This document shows positions 7,284-13,241 of a DNA stretch of 20,556 nt, piece after piece. The position numbers were made by a program, and so were the translations under genes. A model generated the notes under the pieces. The model was not told the origin of the DNA. It searched no databases and was given only the letters and a program-made list of their open reading frames with translations. Each line of letters begins with the position of its first letter. Within the stretch, counting starts at the first letter, position 1. The stretch covers positions 1 through 20,556 of the forward strand of contig CAMQPJ010000004.1 in assembly GCA_947003675.1 (NCBI GenBank), given 5' to 3'. This stretch comes from an uncultured Collinsella sp. (lineage in GTDB: Bacteria; Actinomycetota; Coriobacteriia; Coriobacteriales; Coriobacteriaceae).

Positions 7284-8027
7284 CTAGATGTCAAAAACGT
7301 AGCGAGACCCAACGATCCGCTGACGACCGATGATAAACGGCCGCCGCTGCTCATCAAAAAAGAAGGCTTCCATATAAAACAAGGGTTCGCCAACGGGAAC
7401 TGCCAACAGTCGAGCGACCTCGGGCGACGCGCACGCGATCTCGAGCGTGCACGGGTCGGTAAACGCGGGCGTGCGGCCCGTCCGGTTGCGCACGAACTCA
7501 AAAATGGATTGGTTAGATAGAGGTGCCGTTGATAGATAGGCGTTGTCCTCGTAAACGTATATGTTGTTCTCGAGCATGACGGGGACTCCATCGGCAGTGC
7601 GCACGCGCTCAACGCAAATCAAGTCAGTTCCAACGGGAACACCAAAGAACTGTGCTTCGGTGGAATCCGCCGGCAGTATCTTTCTCGAAATGACACACGC
7701 CCCCGGTTCCATTCCGTTAACGCGGCATGCGTCCGAAAAACTCTGAACGTCATCCTTCTGGCGAATCTTGCGCTTGAGCTTGGGGGCATTGACAAACGTG
7801 CCTTTCCCCTGTCGCTTCGTTAGATAGCCCTGCTGGACGAGCTCCTCAATAGCGCGTCGCACGGTAACGCGGCCAACTTTATAGCTCTCAGCCAATTCGA
7901 ATTCGTTGGGTATCCGCGCGCCTGCCTTGTAGGCGCCGGAGTTGATTTCGTTTTTAATGATATCAATGACCTGTTGGTACAGCGGTATCGCTGCTTTACC
8001 GTCAGTTAGCCCTTCAGTCGGTGGCAT
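7284..8027 (-). CDS. GntR/HutC-family transcriptional regulator with UTRA domain
   Basis: A 247-residue regulator. The N-terminal winged helix covers about residues 14-80: PLYQQVIDIIKNEI, then NEFELAESYKVGRVTVRRAI as the helix-turn-helix, then a KRQGKGTFV wing. It is followed by a UTRA ligand-binding domain (about 95-245), with the typical VERVRTADGVPVMLENNIYV and the terminal RQRIVGSRYVF. Such proteins usually repress sugar or amine utilisation operons and release DNA on binding a phosphorylated or free substrate. FrlR of the E. coli frl operon belongs to the same type. The ATG at 8027 has GGGAGAAGG upstream. It lies directly upstream of the Amadori operon and probably controls it through the repeat at 7126-7146. 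The inducer could be a fructosamine-6-phosphate, by analogy only. Confidence 0.85.
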   Translation of the reverse strand: MPPTEGLTDGKAAIPLYQQVIDIIKNEINSGAYKAGARIPNEFELAESYKVGRVTVRRAIEELVQQGYLTKRQGKGTFVNAPKLKRKIRQKDDVQSFSDACRVNGMEPGACVISRKILPADSTEAQFFGVPVGTDLICVERVRTADGVPVMLENNIYVYEDNAYLSTAPLSNQSIFEFVRNRTGRTPAFTDPCTLEIACASPEVARLLAVPVGEPLFYMEAFFFDEQRRPFIIGRQRIVGSRYVFDI

Positions 8028-8049
8028 ATACCTTCTCCCAGCACAATTA

Positions 8050-8077
8050 ATTCTAAAACGGGCTTAAGGGCATTCAA
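8050..8077 (-). promoter_or_regulatory. Predicted promoter of the GntR gene inside a terminator
   Basis: On the minus strand, TTGAAT (8077-8072) and TAGAAT (8055-8050) are 16 bases apart. The -35 lies in the loop of the terminator at 8059-8093 and the -10 follows its stem. The predicted start is about 15-20 bases before the start codon at 8027. No other good promoter was seen in this gap. Confidence 0.42.
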
Positions 8078-8093
8078 CAAGCCCTTAAGCCCG
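8055..8093 (-). terminator. Rho-independent terminator of the HAD phosphatase unit
   Basis: Perfect 13-base inverted repeat, CGGGCTTAAGGGC (8059-8071) and its complement (8081-8093), with a 9-base loop. On the minus strand it is followed by TTTT. It ends transcription coming from the HAD phosphatase gene whose stop is at 8178. Confidence 0.8.
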
Positions 8094-8177
8094 CATTAGC
8101 TTAAAGTATGCTAGGTGTCGCACCAAAATGTTGGCTATTTACTCATCAGACCCGAAAAACGCGCAACTACCGCGCTC

Positions 8178-8837
8178 CTAAGAAAGCGTGAGCAGCTCCG
8201 GCAGCTGGTCGATAATCTTGTCCGCGGCATCCTGGCTAAAGCCAAAGCGTTCCTCGCGCTTGGCAATAACTGTCAGGCCGGCTCGCTTGCCGGCAGTGAT
8301 GCCGGGCACCGAATCCTCAACGCAGCAGCAGCGATTCGCGGGCAGCCCCAGCAGGTCCAGCGCATGCAGGTAGATGTCGGGCTCGGGCTTGCTCTCCTTA
8401 AACTGCTCGCCGCTCACCACATACTCAAAGGCATCCGACAGCCCGCACGCATTGAGCACTTCCTCGATGCTAACCATGGGAGACGAGCTGGCAAGCGCCA
8501 CGCGAACGCCACGGCGCGGCAGCTCTCGAATCGTATCCACGGCGCCTGGGTTAATCAAAGCCTGATAGTCGCGCGGACGCTTATGCGCCCACTCGTCCCA
8601 ACGGGCCAACGCTTCCTCGCCAGTAAAATGCCCCTTACCGGCGCGCTCAAACCAATCGACCAGCATATGCAGGAAGAACTGATGCGAGGTACCGACCTGC
8701 CCATTCAACTCCTCTTGAGTCAGGTTAAGCCCAAGCTCCTTGGCAAACGCGGCAGTCTCGCCCAGGTAGTAATACTCGGTATCGACAATGACGCCGTCCA
8801 TGTCAAAGATAACGGCGTCGAACGGAAATGCGGACAC
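8178..8837 (-). CDS. HAD-IA phosphatase/phosphomutase, beta-phosphoglucomutase-like
   Basis: A 219-residue haloacid dehalogenase-family protein. The nucleophile motif is FDMDGVIVDTE (Asp12 and Asp14 by my count), with motif II ALASSSP, the motif III lysine in KESKPEPDIY and motif IV CVEDSVPGI. The helical cap between motifs I and II is of subfamily IA, as in beta-phosphoglucomutase and small sugar-phosphate phosphatases. I start at GTG 8837, preceded by GGGAGG at about 5 bases; an upstream ATG at 8885 would lie within the terminator hairpin. Substrate cannot be read from sequence. It follows another HAD phosphatase with a terminator hairpin in between, so its expression probably depends on read-through. 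Confidence 0.85.
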   Translation of the reverse strand: MSAFPFDAVIFDMDGVIVDTEYYYLGETAAFAKELGLNLTQEELNGQVGTSHQFFLHMLVDWFERAGKGHFTGEEALARWDEWAHKRPRDYQALINPGAVDTIRELPRRGVRVALASSSPMVSIEEVLNACGLSDAFEYVVSGEQFKESKPEPDIYLHALDLLGLPANRCCCVEDSVPGITAGKRAGLTVIAKREERFGFSQDAADKIIDQLPELLTLS

Positions 8838-8852
8838 GGCACCCTCCCTAAC

Positions 8853-8878
8853 AAAAGGGCGCCTGTAAGCAGGCGCCC
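8853..8878 (-). terminator. Rho-independent terminator of the Cof-type phosphatase gene
   Basis: Perfect 9-base-pair stem with GGGCGCCTG at 8857-8865 and its complement at 8870-8878, a 4-base loop, and TTTTGTT following on the minus strand. It starts 22 bases after the stop codon at 8901 and ends just before the ribosome binding site of the next gene. Confidence 0.82.
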
Positions 8879-8900
8879 GAACCATGCATTATCGGCGATT

Positions 8901-9743
8901 CTAGCCCAGCAGCTTATCCAGCGCCACTGCAATACCATCTTCGTTGTTATTGGCGGTCACCATCTGGGCTACAGCCTTAACCTCATCGACGGCGTTGCCC
9001 ATGGCAATACCGGTGCCGGCCCACTCAATCATGGACTTGTCGTTCTGGCCGTCGCCAAACGATACGACCTCACTGGCATCGATGCCGAGCTTGGGCAGGG
9101 CACCCTCGAGCGCACGGGCCTTGTCGATACCGGGCGCCGTGTACTCAAAGTACCAGTCGGCCGTAAACATGCCCGAAAGCGTCTGCTTAAAGGGCGCATA
9201 CATCTCCTCGTAATGCGCCTGCAGGTATGCCGGGTCGCCCGCAGTGAGTAGCTTGTCCACGGGATAAGCATCAGCGACCTCATGCAGGCTCTCCACCTCG
9301 CGAATCTTAAGATCGCACGCGTCGCGCTCATACTTGACGATATTCTTCTGCGAGCCGTCAGGCAGCGTGATCATGCAACGGTACGAGTCCTCGACATGCA
9401 AATCACGACCGAGCGAAATCATAGGGATCACGTCAAAATTACGCAGGTGATCAATCAGGCGATGCAATTCGTCGGCAGGCATAGCCTGGTCAAAAAGAAC
9501 CTCATCGGTCTGAGCGTCGACCACATGCGCGCCATTAAAGGCAACTAGCAGACCGTCATGGTTTTGAAGGTCGAGCTCCTGCGCCAAGGCGTGCAGCCCC
9601 CATGCGGGACGGCCCGAAGCCAAGATGAGCTTAATGCCCGATTCCTGCGCCGCGAGCAGCTTCTTGCGCGTACGCGAGCTAATCACTTTCTGGTCGTTGG
9701 TGAGCGTACCGTCGATATCCATCGCGATGGCTTTGATTGCCAT
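8901..9743 (-). CDS. Cof-type HAD-IIB sugar-phosphate phosphatase
   Basis: A 280-residue HAD-IIB (Cof/YidA/YbjI type) hydrolase. It has the nucleophile motif MDIDGTL at 8-14, the serine/threonine-like motif LASGRP near 41-46, a large alpha/beta cap in the middle third, a KARALEGAL lysine motif, and the metal-binding SFGDGQNDKSM motif followed by GTGIAMGNAVDEVK. Members dephosphorylate assorted sugar phosphates or cofactors such as FMN and pyridoxal phosphate. The ATG at 9743 has AAGGAGG at 6 bases. Length and motifs are complete. It is the first gene of its unit, divergent from the cassette that starts at 10233. The exact substrate is unknown. Confidence 0.88.
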   Translation of the reverse strand: MAIKAIAMDIDGTLTNDQKVISSRTRKKLLAAQESGIKLILASGRPAWGLHALAQELDLQNHDGLLVAFNGAHVVDAQTDEVLFDQAMPADELHRLIDHLRNFDVIPMISLGRDLHVEDSYRCMITLPDGSQKNIVKYERDACDLKIREVESLHEVADAYPVDKLLTAGDPAYLQAHYEEMYAPFKQTLSGMFTADWYFEYTAPGIDKARALEGALPKLGIDASEVVSFGDGQNDKSMIEWAGTGIAMGNAVDEVKAVAQMVTANNNEDGIAVALDKLLG

Positions 9744-9893
9744 ATGTGCCTCCTTGCATCGTTTTTATCGCGCACTATCTTATCCGAGCCGGGGCACGTT
9801 CGCACAGCGCGCGTATGACGGTTGCAAAACCACCCCATTTGAAACAAAGGCAAAAAAGTACTTGCAAAGACGCGTTCCGACATATAAGTTGAT

Positions 9894-9915
9894 AAAAGAC
9901 CGCCGTTGCGGTTTT
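9894..9915 (+). terminator. Short hairpin with flanking A and T runs
   Basis: ACCGC (9899-9903) and GCGGT (9908-9912) form a 5-base-pair stem with a CGTT loop. AAAA lies on the left and TTT follows on the right, so it could act weakly on either strand. If the cassette promoter is at 9862-9890, this would be an early attenuator in its leader. The stem is short and the call is tentative. Confidence 0.35.
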
Positions 9916-10020
9916 AAGTAGATCGAGCATATGAAGTTTGAGTTTTAGCGTGTAAGAGAAGGAAGATCGGCAAAGTACAACCCCAAACGCAATGACAACT
10001 TAATGAGGTAACTGCCACAT

Positions 10021-10115
10021 GTGAGGCACCCCGGGCATTGCTGTCTCGATTTTGAGCACGATGCCTTCCGCCTTGCATGGGCCGTTCCATCCCGCCCCTG
10101 CAGCAACTGCCTCAC
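10021..10115 (+). promoter_or_regulatory. Long-range stem enclosing an inner hairpin in the cassette leader
   Basis: GTGAGGCA (10021-10028) is perfectly complementary to TGCCTCAC (10108-10115). Inside it, GGCATTGC (10034-10041) can pair with GCA plus ATGCC (10056-10065) across a 2-base bulge. The boxA-like motif begins two bases after the outer stem. This looks like a folded mRNA leader domain; no known riboswitch class was recognised. Confidence 0.4.
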
Positions 10116-10117
10116 GG

Positions 10118-10137
10118 GCTCATTGAAAACCGCATAG
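10118..10137 (+). promoter_or_regulatory. boxA-like antitermination motif
   Basis: GCTCATTGAAAACCGCATAG resembles the boxA region of Gram-positive rRNA leaders (about TGYTCTTTGAAAAC followed by ATAG-like bases), recalled from the literature. It lies about 100 bases upstream of the first cassette gene. No rRNA gene is present, so its role here, if any, would be processive antitermination of this transcript. Similarity is by eye only. Confidence 0.33.
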
Positions 10138-10149
10138 CACCCCAACGTC

Positions 10150-10221
10150 AGCACATCACCCACGGCAAGCACATCACTCACGACAACCAACACATCAACA
10201 AACAGCACGAACATCAACCGA
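10150..10221 (+). repeat. Four degenerate 18-base C/A-rich tandem repeats
   Basis: Units begin at 10150, 10168, 10186 and 10204. The first two, AGCACATCACCCACGGCA and AGCACATCACTCACGACA, differ at two positions; the other two keep the ACATCA core. The stretch is poor in G and T and should be unstructured as RNA. Such a stretch just before a start codon could load Rho or keep the ribosome site open. Confidence 0.5.
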
Positions 10222-10232
10222 TTGGAGAAGCT

Positions 10233-11123
10233 ATGACAAACCACCACGCTGAAGACAGCGATAAGAAAAGCATTCTGGATGCCCGAATTGAGCGAGCATA
10301 TGCAAACGAATATGATGCCGCCTTTGCCGCCGCGACCATCAAGAACTACGCGTCGCTACCGCTCGCGACGATCTTGGCCGACCATCCTCAACTGCTGAAG
10401 CGCTGCACAAAGATCATGGGCGACCCCGACATTCGCAAGCTGACAGACCCCTATGCCCCAAAACGCGAAAACGATTCGCACGTTCTTACCGTAGGCTGCC
10501 TAGCCCATATGCTTACGGCGCTCGACACGAAACTCAAGCTCGAATGGGAACCCGACGAGCGTCATGAACTCGAAAGCAAGCGGAACACCCTGCGCACCGC
10601 ACTGTTCCTTCCGCTGGACGGCCTCAAGCGCTGCAACGTCGAGCTCAATACACAGGCGCGGCAAAAGCCCGGGACCACGGGGCAGAAAACCCCAAGACCC
10701 CATGCGGCCATCGTCGACCGCAACCGATATAACCGCATGACCGCGCATTTTTCTGCCGAGGGAGCAGCCATAAGGACGCTGATCGACCTACTGTGCCTCC
10801 TGAGCATCAACGAGCTATTTGAGGGCTATCTCGCCCTTGTTCCCGCGACGGCACCCAAGTCGGTAGCAAAAATCATCGAGACCTGCAGACGCCAGTTTGA
10901 GCGCCATCGCAATGGCAGCGAGATGAACGCCAGCATCGCGCAGTACTACGCAGCTCATTACAAAAATGACGGATGTGCCCCTGTCGAGCATCAGCTGCGG
11001 CTCGCCTACACCACGCCCGCCGCAACGCTCCATCGCTTTGGAGCCTTTGGTGCTTGCGAGCCGCACGAACAGGCAGCCTGCCCCACAACCGAGCTCGATC
11101 TCAGGCTCGGACGAGCCCTGTAG
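10233..11123 (+). CDS. Unrecognised protein, first gene of the ClpP/VirD4-like cassette
   Basis: A 296-residue soluble protein of unknown family. The ATG at 10233 has GGAG five to six bases upstream; an upstream in-frame ATG at 10077 lacks a ribosome site and would translate the low-complexity leader. The sequence is mostly predicted helix and is basic in the middle (about 115-175). The hydrophobic run near 181-203 (IRTLIDLLCLL to EGYLALVP) reads as a buried amphipathic helix pair rather than a clear membrane span. There is no signal peptide. Cys residues are scattered (60s, 89, 134, 188, 218, 248, 275, 283) without an obvious zinc-binding pattern. It lies 62 bases upstream of the ClpP-like gene, in the same direction. 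By position it could be a substrate adaptor, a regulator or the cargo of the system; nothing in its sequence decides this. Confidence 0.7.
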   Translation: MTNHHAEDSDKKSILDARIERAYANEYDAAFAAATIKNYASLPLATILADHPQLLKRCTKIMGDPDIRKLTDPYAPKRENDSHVLTVGCLAHMLTALDTKLKLEWEPDERHELESKRNTLRTALFLPLDGLKRCNVELNTQARQKPGTTGQKTPRPHAAIVDRNRYNRMTAHFSAEGAAIRTLIDLLCLLSINELFEGYLALVPATAPKSVAKIIETCRRQFERHRNGSEMNASIAQYYAAHYKNDGCAPVEHQLRLAYTTPAATLHRFGAFGACEPHEQAACPTTELDLRLGRAL

Positions 11124-11185
11124 CCCGCCAGCCCCCCGCGGGCAACAATCCTATTCCACGACACAACCAACAGAAAGGAGTCCTC

Positions 11186-11803
11186 ATGGACACCAATCAT
11201 TCCCCCATCATCAGCCCCCTCACCATGCGTGAATCCGCCCGAGGTATCACGCTCACCAGCATTTACGATGAGATGCTCGCCCGTCGCGAGCTCTCCGTCA
11301 TGGGAAACATCGAAACCCCGATGGCCCATGACCTATGCCAGCAGATTCGCCTGCTCGATGCCACCGACCCCAGCCGCCCCATCACCATATTTGTCGCCAG
11401 CGCCGGCGGAAGCGTGCGATCGGGTCTTGCGATCTATGACGCCATGCGCCTCGCATCGTGCCCCATCTGCACCGTCTGCCTGGAATTCGCCGCGTCCATG
11501 GGCGCCGTGATCTTTATGGGCGGCGACGATCGCCGTATGGCGCCCCATGCAGAGCTCATGATTCACGACCCGCTGATCCCCCAGGGGGCAGGCGGCTCGG
11601 CACTTGCGCTGCAGGAAACCAGCCGGCGTCTCATGCAGACCCGCAAGACCCTCACGCAAATCCTCTCGGACCGCAGCGGCCTCACGCCCAAGCGCATCCA
11701 GTCCCTCACTGCAAAAGACACCTACCTTTCGGCCGAGCGCGCCGTCGAGCTCGGCTTTGCCCACGAAATTCTCTCGACCACCAAGGAGGTCGCCCATGTC
11801 TAA
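11186..11803 (+). CDS. ClpP-family serine peptidase (paralogue, cassette gene 2)
   Basis: A 205-residue ClpP/crotonase-fold peptidase of normal ClpP length. The oxyanion/strand motif SAGGSVRSGLAIYDAM lies at 72-87. The nucleophile is Ser104 in FAASMGAVIFMGG, the histidine His127 in MIHDPL, and the aspartate Asp178 in AKDTYLSAERAVELG. Spacing is close to E. coli ClpP (Ser-His 23 here versus 25, His-Asp 51 versus 49), and the handle helix between His and Asp is kept. It should therefore fold and cleave as an oligomer. The ATG at 11186 has AAAGGAG at a good distance. Its stop overlaps the start of the coupling-ATPase gene by 8 bases, implying coupled production. It is probably not the housekeeping ClpP, given this context. 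Its partner unfoldase is unknown; the adjacent ATPase is a candidate. Confidence 0.85.
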   Translation: MDTNHSPIISPLTMRESARGITLTSIYDEMLARRELSVMGNIETPMAHDLCQQIRLLDATDPSRPITIFVASAGGSVRSGLAIYDAMRLASCPICTVCLEFAASMGAVIFMGGDDRRMAPHAELMIHDPLIPQGAGGSALALQETSRRLMQTRKTLTQILSDRSGLTPKRIQSLTAKDTYLSAERAVELGFAHEILSTTKEVAHV

Positions 11804-13100
11804 CCTCGCCAGCCGCCTCGCCGCATCTGAGTCCGCATCGTCCACCATCCTCGCCAAGGATCGAACGCTTTCCTGCGACACCCGCCAAACGGGACTCAAC
11901 AACAACGCACTTGTGATCGGCCCCTCGGGAGCCGGCAAGACCCGAAACGTCCTCAAGCCCAACCTGCTGCAAATGAACGCAAGCTACATCGTGCTCGACA
12001 CCAAAGGCACGCTCTGTCGCGAAGTGGGACCCGTGCTGGCAGCCCACGGTTACCGCGTGCAATGTCTCAACTTCGCCGACCTCAACACCGTCCCGGCCCT
12101 TGCGCCCGGCATCGAGCGCTGCGGCTACAACCCCCTAAGGCACATTCGCCGCAAGGCGGACGGCAGGCCCAACCAGCAGGACATCCTCTCGGTGGCAAAG
12201 GCCATCTGCCCCATCGAGGACAACAACCAGCCTTTTTGGGATCATGCGGCGGCAAACCTGCTGTCGTGTCTTATCGCCTACGTCACCGAACAGCTACCCG
12301 CCGACGAGCAGACGATCAGCTCGGTCATCAAGCTGATCGAGCACCTGCAGGACGGTGCCACGGGTCGATTGTTTGACGACCTGATCACGACCGACCCCCA
12401 AAGCTATGCCCTCTCGCTATGGCGGCGCTACGCCATTACGCAAAATGCCGAGCGCATGCACGCGAGCATCGTCGGCATCCTTGCCGAAAAGGTCATGTGT
12501 CTGGGATTCGACGGTGCGGCACAGCTCTATCGTGAGTGCCATCAGGTGGACTTCGCTTCCATGGGACACACCCCCTGCGCCCTGTTTGTAACCGTGAGCG
12601 ATATCGACCGCAATCTCGATCCGCTGACCGGCCTCTTTATTACGCAGGCTTTTATGGGCCTCATTCGCGAAGCCGATAGGCAGCCCGACGGCAGCCTGCC
12701 CGTGCCCGTGCGCTTTATGCTCGATGACTTCGCAAATCTGCAGATCCCCCAGATCGACAACGTGCTCTCGATTATCCGAAGCCGCAACATCTGGGCAACG
12801 CTGCTGCTGCAGTCGACCAACCAGCTCGATGCGCTCTATGGCGAGGCACGCGCACGCTCTATCATGGGCAACTGCGACACGCATCTGGTGCTGGCGTTCC
12901 AGGATCCCGAGAGTGCCCGGGTGTTTTCCGACCGCGCCGACGCGCTGCCCAGCACGCTCATGGCGACGCCGATTGATCGCTCGTGGCTCTTTGTACGCGG
13001 TCGCACTCCCGAACAGGTCGAGCGCTTTAGGCTCGAAGACCATCCGTTCTACGGGGAGCTGCCCGAGGCGCAGCGAGGCCATGCGGAGGCCGAGATCTAG
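11796..13100 (+). CDS. VirD4/TraG-type coupling ATPase lacking a membrane domain
   Basis: A 434-residue P-loop ATPase of the conjugative coupling protein (T4CP) family. Motifs in order: DTRQTGLNNNALVIGPSGAGKT, with Walker A at 42-49; VLDTKGTL, replacing the usual DPKGEL; PFWDHAAANLLSCLIAYV; Walker B FMLDDFANLQIP at 307-318, with Asp311 where family members usually have Glu; IIRSRNIWATLLLQSTNQLDALYG; and IMGNCDTHLVLAFQD. Typical relatives are about 600 residues with two N-terminal membrane helices. Here the protein starts about 30 residues before the Walker A region and is soluble. The ATG at 11796 has AAGGAGG inside the peptidase gene. No relaxase, mating-pore or oriT gene is nearby. It may be a domesticated motor, perhaps serving the ClpP-like peptidase. 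Confidence 0.83.
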   Translation: MSNLASRLAASESASSTILAKDRTLSCDTRQTGLNNNALVIGPSGAGKTRNVLKPNLLQMNASYIVLDTKGTLCREVGPVLAAHGYRVQCLNFADLNTVPALAPGIERCGYNPLRHIRRKADGRPNQQDILSVAKAICPIEDNNQPFWDHAAANLLSCLIAYVTEQLPADEQTISSVIKLIEHLQDGATGRLFDDLITTDPQSYALSLWRRYAITQNAERMHASIVGILAEKVMCLGFDGAAQLYRECHQVDFASMGHTPCALFVTVSDIDRNLDPLTGLFITQAFMGLIREADRQPDGSLPVPVRFMLDDFANLQIPQIDNVLSIIRSRNIWATLLLQSTNQLDALYGEARARSIMGNCDTHLVLAFQDPESARVFSDRADALPSTLMATPIDRSWLFVRGRTPEQVERFRLEDHPFYGELPEAQRGHAEAEI

Positions 13101-13178
13101 GCGCAGGGTTCTCGCAGCGCGCGTCGCCCCGGCGATGTTCCACAAAGGCCGTGCGCCCCGGGACCACGGCAAAGCAAA

Positions 13179-13208
13179 GGGGCCCGCATCCGATAGGATA
13201 CGGGCCCC
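13179..13208 (-). terminator. Terminator of pgi
   Basis: Arms 13179-13191 and 13196-13208 form a 13-base-pair stem with one G-U pair on the minus strand and a 4-base loop; TTTGCTTT follows. It lies 34 bases after the pgi stop codon. On the plus strand the wobble becomes a mismatch and there is no U run, so it mainly serves pgi. The rest of the gap from 13101 shows only a weak 6-base-pair hairpin for the plus-strand cassette. Confidence 0.78.
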
Positions 13209-13241
13209 TGACTATAAGGCGCGATGCGTTAACAGCAGCGA

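Larger units (their letters stand above)
9744..10232. other. Long divergent intergenic region with structured plus-strand leader
   Basis: About 490 bases with no convincing gene. The left part is AT-richer than its surroundings. It holds a weak plus-strand promoter-like pair (TTGCAA at 9862, TAAGTT at 9885, 17 bases apart) and a small hairpin at 9894-9915. A minus-strand TAAGAT near 9777-9782 may serve the phosphatase gene but has a poor -35. The right part contains the stem at 10021-10115, the boxA-like motif near 10118 and the repeats at 10150-10221, all described separately. An open frame starting at ATG 10077 would run into the 10233 gene, but it has no ribosome binding site. Confidence 0.6.

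Noticed and set aside
8115..9251. 378-codon plus-strand open frame across the two HAD phosphatases
   Set aside because: It spans two clear minus-strand genes and the terminator between them and has no ribosome site; a GC-rich shadow.
10150..10221. Possible CRISPR array or iteron origin
   Set aside because: Units are contiguous and degenerate, without distinct spacers, only four in number, and no cas or replication gene is nearby.
10077..10232. N-terminal extension of the first cassette gene from ATG 10077
   Set aside because: It has no ribosome site, encodes His/Gln/Asn-rich low-complexity residues from the C/A repeats, and ATG 10233 has a good GGAG site.
9744..10232. tRNA or known riboswitch in the long gap
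   Set aside because: No cloverleaf or recognised aptamer core was found by eye; only the stem, hairpins and repeats listed.
10233..13100. Complete integrative conjugative element
   Set aside because: Only a coupling-type ATPase is present; there is no relaxase, mating-pore component, integrase or recognisable attachment repeat in the window.
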